NCBI GenBank assembly: GCA_003988855.1
Contig: QYAI01000036.1
Span: 1-64,000 of the forward strand
Length of the DNA stretch: 64,000 nucleotides
Origin: Arachnopeziza araneosa
Lineage: Eukaryota > Ascomycota > Leotiomycetes > Helotiales > Arachnopezizaceae
Reading direction: 5' to 3'
Positions 1-10,251 of this stretch are shown one piece after another; position 1 is the stretch's first letter; the number at the start of each line of letters is the position of its first letter. The notes below the pieces were generated by a model. That model searched no databases. It had not been told where the DNA came from and was given only the letters and a program-made list of their open reading frames with translations. A program made the position numbers and the translations under genes.

Positions 1-3000
1 CCGCACTGTGCCATCATGCGATCCAGACACGACCTGCTTGCCGTCGGGTGAGAAGGCCACTGACGAGACCNAGCCAGTGTGGCCCTCGAGCGTCTGTAGC
101 GCCGCGTTCCAGTGTGCTTGCACTTTTGGTTTCAGTTGAATCCAATCTGGGATACAGCCCTTGAACTTCCTTCGAACAATGCTATTTCCTGGCGCAAAGA
201 CAAGAGCAGAGCAATATAGTTGAAGGGGTGCCTGTTCAATCGCTGATCGATTATACAACGCAAATCGCTTTGCATCGTGGATAAATGCATGCAAATTGGG
301 GCTTTCAATAACCTAAGGACAAGTTAGTTAGACTTCTACAAACAATAGACAGATAGCTCACCGAAACATGAGCCTCTAAGGACAATATTGCTTGAATCCC
401 CTCTGAAGCCTTCCCCATCCAGCCAAACGCCTCAAGCCAGTGCAGTAGATGAGCCTGCAGGAATTGATGGACCTGGTCGCCATCGGCGAGCTGGACGTCG
501 CTCTTCTGAAGATGCTGGACCCAGAACCTGCAGGCGTATTGAAGACTTAAGGTGAGTCCTTGTTCCAAGTCGCTCTGCCTCACCTCGTCGGGACGTGTGC
601 CCGGTCGTTGAAATTTGAAAATGTTGTTGTGCAGGAGTGAATTCATGGTTTTGCGACAACTTTCGAAGAGGGATCGATGCGCTTCTGCTTCGTGGATCCA
701 GAACCGAGCCGGACATCTTTTCTGGTCCAAGATGTAATCGCGAAAAGACGTATGGATTAGACGAATACCTGGTTTTTCGCCCTCGTAGACATCAACGACA
801 GAGCGCAGGCCTTCTAAGGTTCGGCTCGCGTTCTCACATCGTATACCAACTAGGCTCGCCAATGAAGCCACGGATAAGCGGTCAAACAGAACGACGACGG
901 ACCCGACGACGAGTTTGAACCGATCGTGTAGCTCCTGCTCAACATCCTTACCCAAGTCTCCAGGATGTGATTGTTCCAGCACGTGTTGGTAAATATCATC
1001 AAGAGGCGCGGTTGATAGTGCACGCTTTTCGTGGTTGAGCACGTCAGCGAGAAGATCTACCGGGTGCTTTTGGGGATGGTCGATAAATCGGCACACGGTC
1101 TTTGCATAAATGAACAGCCCTTCAGATTTGTCGACCAGTGCGTTCACCTGCTCTTCAATAGGCCATGTGGCGGGAAATTCGTCGTCGGCCGTGGAATCTT
1201 GGTTCTTTCTGCGAATAATCCCTAGCTCTTCTTTTATAAAAATGGTGATATCGTTGCGGTCCAGTGGGAGTTTGGACTCCTTGATAGCTTTTCTTAGAAG
1301 CTTGTCGATAGGGCCGACGCGATAAGTTTCCGGCCTGCTGGTCATAAAGATGCTTAGCGTAGCCGTCGGCATGTCGTTGGCGATCTCAAGAAGCTTGAAG
1401 ATGACTCCGATATCTCCACTTACGCACTCGTCCAAGGCATCGATGATCAGAACTATCGGCGGGCAGTGCTGCAACTGGGTAAGCGGCTTCTGGACCAGAT
1501 ATTTCCACTGTTCCACGCGGCTTTCCCCCAGGACTTTGTAGTTGTCGGCAGCAACAGCGGCGCTAATGGCCTTCCTTAAGCGGGGATGGCTTGCTAGCTG
1601 ATGTGCAACGGCGACGACGAAATTTCGCGCGTCTCCAAAGTCAGCATCGTTTCTGGAAAAGCGAAACTTCGCCACCACTCGCGACCGCCCCGAATTGGCG
1701 AATTCGCGTGCCACCGTACGGGCGACTGTTGACTTGCCGGTCCCGGACATGCCTTTTAGCCAGTAGACCTGTTTACTTTCAGGGTCGCCGCTCCACTTTT
1801 TGATCTCGTCACGGACTTTGAGCCGAGTCCCCTCTAGGCATTGGGGCTCGTCCTCCCAAAGCTTGGATAGGAATTTGACATGCTCGCCTGTGGGCAGCAG
1901 CTTATCCAGGTGCGGATCGTGGGGTGGCGATGTTCGCGCGTGCGCATCATTGACGAATGTGTAGATCTGCTCTTGGACGAGGTGCCAGTTTGGATCATTT
2001 CGAGTAAATTTGTTGAGGTCAAAATGGTTTTTGGCCAATCCGCATCTGCCACCCTTGTCGGTACAGCTAGACTCCTCTGTCACCAGGTATTCCTTTGCTG
2101 GTCAGCCCGTATCTGCACTCGCCTCGGCTTTCGAAACGGGGCCTACTTTGTACGGCAAGAAATTAAGAAATCGCGGTCTAACGACAGCAGCCATATCCGT
2201 GCGGCTTTGCTCGAAGAAGCAATATAGCGCAATGTCAAACTTGATGGAAACCTCTGTGAATTCCTGAAGCAAGTCTTTTCCTACATCCCCGTCTTCTTCA
2301 ACCACACTTAGGAGACTGCTCTTATCTCCAACTCCTGCCACGGCCGCGATCGTGGCTATGATCTCGGCCTTCTTTTGCGATTTTGAGCCTCGGTGCGGCG
2401 TACCAAGGAAAACGACGCCAGCTGTATAACACTGAAGGTCTTCCGAGAGAAGAACCGCCTTTTGAGACATCAGCTAAGGTCCATTAGAGCGCTTTAAGAC
2501 CTTGCATACCTTTTCGATGACAAGACCTCCGAAGCAGTGGCCGATGAATATTATCGGCCGGTCCGGACAGTCCTGAGATGAATTAGGCATGAAATCTTAG
2601 CTAATGAGCGGACACCCTATACGAGCCTTTCTCTTTCTTGCGAGGTATTTGATAAGCTGCTCGGCAATCACAGAGAGTCTTTGCTTAACATAGGCATCGC
2701 CAGGCAGCCATTGAGAGTCATATCCAAAACGCATGATTCTAGTCTTGGGAACTGCTTTGGGAAGCATGTTCTCATCTTCTAACCAATTCGTTCCTTTGGT
2801 AACCCATGACCAGTCTGGATGAGCTCCGATGCCGTGAACAGCAACAATACTAGAGATTGGATTAGCAAGAGGCTTTTCACGAGCGTCCAGAGTCCAGATA
2901 TGACGATCCTGGCTTTAGTCAAACGATAGAACTAACTCGACTGAAGGACTCTGCCCTGTGTAGAGCTCATAAACACCCAACTTAGGCCTGGTTTTGTAGG

Positions 3001-3282
3001 ACTCTCCAAGACCTTCCTTAGCCGGCGTTTCATCTTGCTCTGACTTCTTCTGGCCCCTGGTCTTAACATCATCTTGGCCTTCCCGACTCTTGAGACGTGC
3101 ATATATTGACCAAATAAAGGTCGCGGCTATCAGGGAACCGAACGACCCTTGAATCAGAAGCGCCTTCGTGGAGAAGCCGTGGATGCGTGCAGCATTGATG
3201 ACCCTCTACCGCAGAGTTAGCCTAGTCAAAGAGAAAGATTTCGGACCATGCTGCATACATATAGAGACGAGGCCATTGTCAT
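1..3282 (-). pseudogene. NLR-like protein (TM + alpha/beta-hydrolase + NACHT + WD40), cut by window edge, probably broken
   Basis: This is a fungal STAND/NLR-type gene reading leftwards off the window. A plausible start is at 3282, followed after an intron by a hydrophobic segment (about 3180-3100) that could anchor the protein. A SesB-like alpha/beta-hydrolase domain follows (VAVHGIGAHPDWSW near 2850; GHCFGGLV near 2540, with Cys where lipases usually have the nucleophilic Ser; FLGTPHRGS near 2400). The NACHT ATPase has Walker A GMSGTGKST near 1750 and Walker B VLIIDALDE near 1440. A last intron (about 312-360) leads to the linker VIESPNLHAF and the first WD40 repeat (EGHTG..VSSVAFSPDGKQV) at bases 1-105. 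Family members couple NACHT oligomerisation to an N-terminal effector in non-self recognition. Oddities: an in-frame TGA at about 2101-2103 between two otherwise continuous coding blocks; very short apparent introns (2474-2509 is 36 nt, another near 2910-2940 is about 33 nt); and a junction near 2582-2632 whose GT-AG option is out of phase, so it needs a GC-AG donor or an indel. An assembly error is possible. Confidence 0.65.
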
Positions 3283-3922
3283 ATGCGCGAGATAACAGAC
3301 CTTGGGAAAGTCGACTAGTCTGGCGTTAATTGTTTCTACAGTGAAGCAGAATTTCAGTAATACGCTAGCACCAAAGTCCGTCGCAATAAAGGCCACGTTA
3401 AGCTTGACTCTGCATCATCTGAGGCACGGAAGTATCCGAAGCTGACAAGCCACGAAGAAACTCAAGCCTATCAGCACAATTTGAGCGCTCCGCCTTCAAC
3501 CAAAGGATTCCGCAAGCTGCATTCGATAAACGTGCGTCAAGGTTGGATGCCTTATTCCAATACATAAAAAATCGACCACCACCAATAAACTCGAACCCTC
3601 CATCACAGTTCAACTATTCAGCTTCAGCCACGGGATGCCGCAAGCGTCCGCATGCAGCTGCATTCGATAAACCTGCATCGAGGTAACAATTGAACGCCGA
3701 ATAGCAGGAGTTAAGCGAATATGCCTATTAAAAAAAAGCGGGGCGGGGACTCCTGCCTAATGGAATTCGTCTCTCATATACCCACGTCTAGCTTGAATTT
3801 GCCATTGACTTTTGCTCTTCTTCCTGAATCATTTTCTCCCTTAGCTTTCTCTTAATCAACAGTTAGCATCCAGACCCCTACATAAAAGCCCCCGTTGCTA
3901 CGCCTTGGTAGCTCACCCGAAG
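3283..3922. other. Intergenic region between NLR and DUF6601 gene
   Basis: This is the shared upstream region of two divergently transcribed genes. Apart from the direct repeat pair and a pyrimidine-rich stretch just before the right-hand gene (about 3770-3850, typical of a fungal promoter and 5' leader), no gene is recognisable. The only longer reading frame (minus strand, about 3398-3613) matches nothing I recognise. Confidence 0.5.
3514..3684. repeat. Imperfect direct repeat pair
   Basis: A segment around 3514-3545 (GCTGCATTCGATAAACGTGC) recurs with few changes around 3656-3684 (GCTGCATTCGATAAACCTGC). Both copies are preceded by a related CCGCAAG block; the second carries about 13 extra bases. 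The copies are about 140 bp apart in non-coding DNA between the NLR start and the next gene. No coding function is seen. Confidence 0.5.
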
Positions 3923-4846
3923 ATGGCTGAGCACCATAATTCGACAGTGATAGCTGAGGACGCCGTGTCCGTCCTTTTTACCAAGGGTGAGGAGTTGCTC
4001 CACGATCTAGGAAGCTGCGTACCTAGGCAGCCCCTGATCTCACTCCAAAATAAGGACTCGGTGTCAGACTTCCTTTCCGGAGAATTATCAACTAAAAGAC
4101 TTGAGAAAATCTCTTTCATGCTGTTCCTCGTTTCTAAACCGAGAAATATTAGTCCATTGCATCACCAAGCCATCAAAGGTCGCAACATCATTATCGCGGA
4201 GAGACCCGATCTCCACCTCGTCTGGTACTACGACCGCATATTCATCAAGCCAATTCCTCCTTGCTTGCTCAATCACGACTTCTACAAGACATATATCGTC
4301 GACCTGGGACCGGATGCACAGATCTGTAGGGAAGCCAACGGTTTTCTGAGAACGTACGCCGATTTGATCATTTACGAGTCCGATTTCCAGCTAGCAAAGA
4401 CCAACAAGCTGATACCGGAGCTGAACCCGGAGATCTCATGGGAGCAGTGGTGTCAATTTATTCAGAAGTTTAGGCATCTGAAAGATACAGAGGTATCAAT
4501 CCGGTATCAATACGGCGAGCTGCGGCTCACTCGGCTCAATTTCTACAGCAAAGTGTTTCTATCCGGCTGGAACTATTTCGAGATGTACCACCAATACCTC
4601 GACTATTTTGTTCGCTTTATTGCACTCTATGCCTCTATCTTTGGTGCTGTATCGGTGATTCTAGCAGCTATGCAGACTGCGCTCACAGCAGATCCCGATG
4701 GCACTTATAAAGGCGCGGCTCAAAAATTTGCCACCTTCTCTATTGTACTCACTGGCGCTGGACTAGCTTTCTTGCCAATCTTGTATCTCTTCTTTCAGAT
4801 GAAGGAGCTCTTCTTGTTTATCTTCCACTCCCAAAAGTCAAGATAG
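3923..4846 (+). CDS. DUF6601-like membrane protein
   Basis: This single-exon gene encodes 307 residues. I chose the ATG at 3923; the frame stays open upstream to 3905 but has no other ATG there. The protein has the pattern I associate with the fungal DUF6601 family: a central 'DLHLVWYYDRIFIKPIP' block (residues about 97-113), a 'SFDF/ESDF' block (about 153), the motif RYQYGELRLTRLNFYSK (about 194-210), and two C-terminal transmembrane helices (about 232-258 and 270-298). The family is common in Pezizomycotina and has no known function; a two-helix membrane anchor with a cytosolic head is the simplest reading. There is no signal peptide. The gene diverges from the NLR-like gene, but nothing in the sequence shows that they work together. 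Confidence 0.75.
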   Translation: MAEHHNSTVIAEDAVSVLFTKGEELLHDLGSCVPRQPLISLQNKDSVSDFLSGELSTKRLEKISFMLFLVSKPRNISPLHHQAIKGRNIIIAERPDLHLVWYYDRIFIKPIPPCLLNHDFYKTYIVDLGPDAQICREANGFLRTYADLIIYESDFQLAKTNKLIPELNPEISWEQWCQFIQKFRHLKDTEVSIRYQYGELRLTRLNFYSKVFLSGWNYFEMYHQYLDYFVRFIALYASIFGAVSVILAAMQTALTADPDGTYKGAAQKFATFSIVLTGAGLAFLPILYLFFQMKELFLFIFHSQKSR

Positions 4847-5260
4847 TCCCTTCAAAGTAGTCTTTAAAGTAAACGCAGAAGACATTTGGAATCTGGATTG
4901 GGGTTCGTACTCTTGAATCTGTCACGGTTCGAGCTGATGGTATTGCTCATATAAGCAATGAGACTTTTGAATGAGAGAATATATATATAACTCAAAGGTT
5001 CACTGATCAAATAATAAGGGCTTGTATAGATTCAATTAATCGATCTTCTTGAAAGTGATCTCTGGAACTCCCGTCCTCCCCTCCTTTCCTGCTCCAAACG
5101 TCCTCTCCTATATACCCAGACTCTCTCTTTGATCCTCCACTAGCTCATTCCATCACTCACCATATAACTGCTTTCGGATTCTGCTTGCGGAAGCTCTTTG
5201 ACTTAAAGTCCTAATCCGGAGAGTTGTTCTGGCTGCATTCAGCTGGTCGATCACTTGACA

Positions 5261-5288
5261 ATTATTCGTTGGATATCCAACGAATAAT
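5261..5288. repeat. 28-bp perfect palindrome
   Basis: The arm ATTATTCGTTGGAT (5261-5274) is followed directly by its exact reverse complement (5275-5288) with no spacer. It sits in a non-coding stretch, far from either flanking start codon. It could be a dimeric protein-binding site, a cruciform, or the tip of a small transposon; the sequence does not decide between them. Confidence 0.85.
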
Positions 5289-7168
5289 CGGCCGCTTGCG
5301 ACAGAATCAGGACGGCACGGCGCTGGCGTTGGGATCGGAGGAAAGCACAAACCCCCATCAGATGGAATTGCCTTACTCGGGATAGAATCACTATACATTG
5401 GGCTGCAGCCTGACATGTTTTTGGTAGAATGCATGAACTTTTGGCGCACCCAAGCTCGTCCGAAGTAACGCGCTCATGCGACACTCAAGTCAAATCATCA
5501 TATTGCACGGTAAGCAGAAGCCATTTTCAAAAGATATCAAGAGGAAATGGAATTTATAGTTCAGGACTGCTATTCCGAGAATATCTATACTTCAAGCTTG
5601 TTGTTGGCTTTGTTGTGTTAGAAACTACCAGCAGCGTCCGGGCACGGCGGGTGTCAGTTGGAGATTGGAAGAAGAAGTGATGATCGTTCAGCTATCAATC
5701 TGGCTGCCTGTGAAAACTTCTAGAAGAACGCCACACTTTCACGTGATATCTATAAATGTGTAATAAAATACGACTAGCGTGGCTGTGAATACAATATTAG
5801 GTAAGGGCGATAAATCCCTCCTCGCTTATTAAGATGCTTGGCATTTTGTGTACCTCCTACTTTTGTCCAGATAAATCCGGCAGGCAGGTTTCCTTGTGCT
5901 CTCTGTCTTTAAACCTTGGAGCTATATTTGAGCTTAATAGAAGCTCTATGCCACGGCCCCGAATTCCCGGGACAGGTCGATAGTCATGATAGAGCAGGGG
6001 GTAATAGCCACAGTAGCTTTTGACGCTCTCAACAGGACAATCGACAGTATAGCCAAACTGCAGTATTTTTCTGACTGCAAGTCAAGCACTCGTAGAGAAA
6101 TAGCTAAAGAACAATAGTAAACTGATTACAACTTTATATATTTACGTGGTGGAGATTTAAGCCCCCTAAACCATGAGGTCTTTTCGGCACGCAGGGATGG
6201 ACGTTACCTACAATCAATTCAGCAACAAAGAATTAAAGTTCACCTTGTCACTTTCGGGTTTTAACTTAATGAACTGACGATAATTCCTTAAATCTATAAA
6301 ATTATCATAGAAATTCTCGCCTTGTGAAAGCCGCGGATCAAAACACGACCACCTTCACAAAAGCCAAATCATATGGAAATATCAGCTAAAAGACAGCGGG
6401 TGACATATACAACAGAGGTAGGCTTATTAGAATCTCAAAAATATCTATTTGCCTCTCAATGTCATAATGTTATGCAGTGAGAACTGATATCTCCATGGGG
6501 GTGTTTCTAACTCGTTCCAGTACCCAACTCTTTTTCGTAGATGCCTTTCGACATTCTTATTGTTCTTAGCAGATTTCAAACCGAGAGTTACATGCATGAT
6601 AAACAGAAGCTAAAGATTTGGTCCGAGTCACCGTTTGGTCTCTTGTGTACAATAATTCATGGCTTTGTAAATATCTCTTGGAAAAACCTTGGAAGAGCCT
6701 CAACCCACGTGATAAAGAGGTACGGTCTGATATGGCGCTCGAAATTGCCACAGCCCTGGGATTCTGCCTGTTCTGTCTCTGCCTGCCCAGCCTCAAAGTC
6801 ACAAACTCAAGGGAGCCTTAACAATAAAACTAGGCGGAAACTGATAGAAAAGAATTAGGCATGCAAAACATAGAGTCTAAGGAGCTATACGGAATGACAA
6901 AATATTCGCAAGATCAAGTAGCTGAGAGTTCGCTTTTGCGAAATATCGTTTGATGGTGGGGCATGACGTTACCTTGGCAATAGCCCCTCTTTTGGCGGTG
7001 AGATGTCACGGTTCCTTGAGAAAGTGAGAAGAAGCCATCAACAACACTGGATGGGTTTGTAGATTTGATAGATAGGCAGTAAAGAAGAAGAAATGATACT
7101 AGACTCTAGGCACAGTCTTTGAATAGTCAATATGCGCCGTAGTGAGTGAAAGAGGTAGCACCTGGTAC

Positions 7169-7188
7169 TTTCTGGGTGCTTCCAGAAT
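7169..7188 (+). promoter_or_regulatory. Heat-shock element (gap type)
   Basis: TTC at 7170-7172, TTC at 7180-7182 and GAA at 7185-7187 give the arrangement nTTCn-5bp-nTTCnnGAAn, a known gap-type binding site of heat-shock factor. It lies about 230 bp upstream of the Hsp70 start, where such sites are expected. Confidence 0.7.
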
Positions 7189-7205
7189 GCGTGCGCACGG
7201 ACGAT

Positions 7206-7230
7206 GGAAGGCTGGAGAAATCACTGGAAA
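7206..7230 (+). promoter_or_regulatory. Heat-shock element (step type)
   Basis: Three GAA triplets in one orientation start at 7207, 7217 and 7227, exactly ten bases apart, in the form nGAAn-5bp-nGAAn-5bp-nGAAn. This is the step-type HSE described for yeast Hsf1. Together with the element 20 bp upstream it predicts a heat- or stress-induced promoter for the Hsp70 gene. Confidence 0.7.
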
Positions 7231-7415
7231 TCTCTACCAAAAACTCATATGTCGATAAATACCTTGCCTCGTCGGCCACTCCAATCCCTTTCTCCTTCAT
7301 ACCACAACAATATTTTCTTGATCGCACCTCAAGTCTTCAACAAACTCTGAAGCACAACCCAAATACAATTCAATCAATCACTTCCAATAATACCTTCATT
7401 GCTCTTTAGATCATC

Positions 7416-9425
7416 ATGACGATGGGTCCAGCTATTGGTAAATATTCCTCTCGTCCTGCACCCGGCGAAGCCGCCACTAACAGTGTTGCAATAGGTATCG
7501 ATCTAGGTACCACCTACTCTTGTGTGGGTATCTTCCGTGATGATCGAATCGAGATTATTGCCAACGACCAGGGCAATCGTACCACCCCTTCTTTCGTCGC
7601 TTTCACAGATACCGAGCGTCTGATTGGAGATGCCGCAAAGAACCAGGTCGCCATGAACCCAGTTAACACCGTCTTCGATGCGAAGCGCCTTATTGGTCGC
7701 AAGTTCGCCGATGCTGAGGTTCAGGCTGATATGAAGCACTTCCCTTTCAAGGTTATTGATCGCGCTGGAAAGCCAGTCATCGAGGTTGAATTCAAGGGTG
7801 AACAGAAGCAGTTCACTCCCGAAGAGATCTCCTCAATGGTTTTGGTAAAGATGAGAGAGACTGCGGAGGCCTACCTTGGTGGAACTGTCAACAACGCCGT
7901 CGTTACTGTCCCTGCCTATTTCACAGATTCACAGCGTCAAGCTACCAAGGATGCTGGTTTAATTGCCGGTCTCAACGTTCTCCGAATCATCAACGAACCT
8001 ACCGCCGCCGCTATTGCATATGGTCTAGACAAGAAGGTTGAAGGTGAACGCAACGTTCTCATCTTCGATCTAGGAGGTGGAACTTTTGATGTCTCACTTT
8101 TGACTATTGAGGAGGGTATCTTCGAAGTCAAGTCTACAGCCGGCGACACCCATTTGGGTGGTGAGGACTTCGACAACCGTCTGGTCAATCACTTCGTACA
8201 GGAATTCAAACGAAAACACAAGCGAGATTTGAGTACTAACGCTCGTGCTCTTCGTCGACTCCGAACTGCTTGCGAACGCGCCAAGCGTACCCTTTCCTCA
8301 TCCGCCCAAACCTCCATCGAAATCGACTCTCTGTTCGAGGGTATTGACTTCTACACTTCCATCACCCGTGCTCGTTTCGAGGAACTATGCCAGGATCTCT
8401 TCCGATCAACCACCACTCCAGTCGACCGTGTCCTTGCCGATGCTAAGATTGACAAATCCAAGGTTCATGAGATCGTCCTCGTTGGTGGATCTACCCGTAT
8501 TCCTCGTATCCAGAAGCTCATTACCGACTACTTCAACGGAAAGGAGCCCAACAAATCTATCAACCCTGATGAGGCTGTTGCTTATGGTGCTGCCGTCCAG
8601 GCTGCCATTCTCTCTGGTGACACTTCCTCCAAGTCTACCAACGAGATCCTTCTTCTTGATGTCGCTCCATTGTCCATTGGTATCGAGACTGCTGGTGGCC
8701 AAATGACTAAGCTCATCCCCCGAAACACCACCATCCCGACCAAGAAATCCGAGGTCTTCTCTACCTTCTCTGACAACCAACCCGGTGTGCTCATTCAAGT
8801 CTTCGAGGGTGAGCGTCAACGCACTAAGGACAACAATCTGTTAGGTAAATTCGAGCTTACTGGAATTCCACCTGCGCCCCGTGGTGTTCCTCAAATCGAA
8901 GTCACCTTCGATGTCGATGCTAATGGTATCATCAACGTCTCTGCTCTTGAGAAGGGCACTGGCAAGTCCAATAAGATTGTTATCACCAATGACAAGGGTC
9001 GTCTGTCTAAGGAGGATATTGAGCGAATGTTGGCGGAGGCCGAGAAGTACAAGGAGGAAGATGAGGCTGAAGCTGGCCGCATCAGCGCCAAGAACGGTCT
9101 GGAGTCATACGCGTACTCTCTCCGAAATACTCTCTCCGATTCCAAGGTAGATGAGAAGTTGGATGCCTCTGACAAGGAGAAGCTGAAGGCTGAAATCGAC
9201 AAGACCGTTTCTTGGTTGGATGAGTCGCAACAGGCAACCAAGGAGGAGTATGAGGAGCATCAGAAGGAGCTTGAGGCCGTCGCAAATCCTATTATGATGA
9301 AATTTTATCAAGGTTCGGATGGCGGTGCTGGAGGCATGCCCGGTGGAATGCCAGGTGGTGGATTCCCAGGTGCTGGTGCTGGCCCAACTCATGATGATGG
9401 ACCAACTGTTGAGGAGGTCGACTAA
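7416..9425 (+). CDS. Cytosolic Hsp70 chaperone (Ssa type), intronless, with N-terminal extension
   Basis: This 669-residue ATP-dependent chaperone binds unfolded polypeptides in cytosol and nucleus with Hsp40 and nucleotide-exchange partners. It contains all three Hsp70 signatures: IDLGTTYS (about residue 28), IFDLGGGTFDVSLL (about 221) and IVLVGGSTRIPRIQ (about 357). The substrate-binding domain, a Gly/Met/Pro-rich tail (GGMPGGMPGGGF) and the terminal EEVD that binds TPR co-chaperones complete it; EEVD places it in the cytosol rather than ER or mitochondria. Oddities: the start adds about 24 residues before the point where typical Ssa proteins begin, and the reading frame has no introns, whereas the main cytosolic Hsp70 gene of many filamentous fungi has several. 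Upstream HSEs suggest strong induction. The start at 7416 is an ATG directly after a TCATC context; the next ATG (7422) would change little. Confidence 0.97.
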   Translation: MTMGPAIGKYSSRPAPGEAATNSVAIGIDLGTTYSCVGIFRDDRIEIIANDQGNRTTPSFVAFTDTERLIGDAAKNQVAMNPVNTVFDAKRLIGRKFADAEVQADMKHFPFKVIDRAGKPVIEVEFKGEQKQFTPEEISSMVLVKMRETAEAYLGGTVNNAVVTVPAYFTDSQRQATKDAGLIAGLNVLRIINEPTAAAIAYGLDKKVEGERNVLIFDLGGGTFDVSLLTIEEGIFEVKSTAGDTHLGGEDFDNRLVNHFVQEFKRKHKRDLSTNARALRRLRTACERAKRTLSSSAQTSIEIDSLFEGIDFYTSITRARFEELCQDLFRSTTTPVDRVLADAKIDKSKVHEIVLVGGSTRIPRIQKLITDYFNGKEPNKSINPDEAVAYGAAVQAAILSGDTSSKSTNEILLLDVAPLSIGIETAGGQMTKLIPRNTTIPTKKSEVFSTFSDNQPGVLIQVFEGERQRTKDNNLLGKFELTGIPPAPRGVPQIEVTFDVDANGIINVSALEKGTGKSNKIVITNDKGRLSKEDIERMLAEAEKYKEEDEAEAGRISAKNGLESYAYSLRNTLSDSKVDEKLDASDKEKLKAEIDKTVSWLDESQQATKEEYEEHQKELEAVANPIMMKFYQGSDGGAGGMPGGMPGGGFPGAGAGPTHDDGPTVEEVD

Positions 9426-10251
9426 ACTGTTTCTCACGAATCTCTTTAGTTGGGTCTTTGCATTTCCGGCATCTTGTCTTTGGTGTCAAGCGGGGTTCCT
9501 TTAATTATGGCTAGACTTCTTGCGGTTTGCGTTTCCTTGCCTACGACGATACATTGGGAAAAGCTGATGGATGGTATTCTCAACGCATGATGTATGCAGA
9601 TTATTGCACCTCAAAAGGTTGCACAAAATAAAGTCGTAAAATTCAGAAATGACGTGCCCTGAATGATTGTGATACAATGTGACTGAATGATACGGAATTC
9701 ATTTCCGCATTTTGATGCACCAAAAAAAATAAAAATTCTGATGGTGTCGTACGGAGTACTTGGTTTTTTCCCGCCCCCAGTCAATTGTTAATCGTCGAAC
9801 CTGGCTAGGTTTGAAGGTCATCAACATTCAAGTCGCCCTCAATGTCCCTTTTTAAAATCGACTACGAAGTATATCCTTAATGATTTCTGCCCTCAATGTT
9901 GATAATGTAAAACGACAATGGTCTTGGCATTTTTACGCCACAAAGCCGATGTTCATCACTGACATTCATTACGTACAAGAAGGTGCTGTCATATTTGACT
10001 ATTATATTATAGCTCTGTTTGAAGCATTGGTAGTCTATATTTCTGTCAGACTATAAAGATCGGGGAGTTTTGTGTCTCCAGAGCCTGTACCTCCTGAAAT
10101 CAAAATCTTCGGTGGCCCATCCTGCCTTGCTGGGTTTCATCGTCATTGGCGGGCCACCCGCCTGGAAATCGGATACAAATTGAGCCCATCCCAGCAACAG
10201 TTCGTGGAATAATTCGCACCACTATCATAAGTTTTTCTACGCTTCACGACC
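9426..10251. other. Intergenic region, Hsp70 3' end and pyrimidine gene promoter
   Basis: The region holds the 3' untranslated part of the Hsp70 gene and the promoter of the next gene on the same strand. An A-rich tract (AATAAA-like AAATAAAAATT near 9727) could serve in 3'-end formation. No further gene is seen. Confidence 0.45.

Larger units (their letters stand above)
4847..7415. other. 2.6-kb gene-poor region
   Basis: The stretch is AT-rich with many short overlapping frames on both strands and no recognisable domain. It contains a 28-bp perfect palindrome (separate entry) and, in its last 250 bp, the promoter of the Hsp70 gene with phased heat-shock elements (separate entries). The frames at about 5153-5484 (minus) and 5429-5680 (plus) overlap each other and resemble no family I know; I do not call them genes. 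A degenerate mobile element cannot be excluded. Confidence 0.45.

Noticed and set aside
7503..9489. Long minus-strand and alternate-frame open readings inside the Hsp70 gene
   Set aside because: They are shadows of a highly biased, strongly expressed plus-strand gene; none has a recognisable domain.
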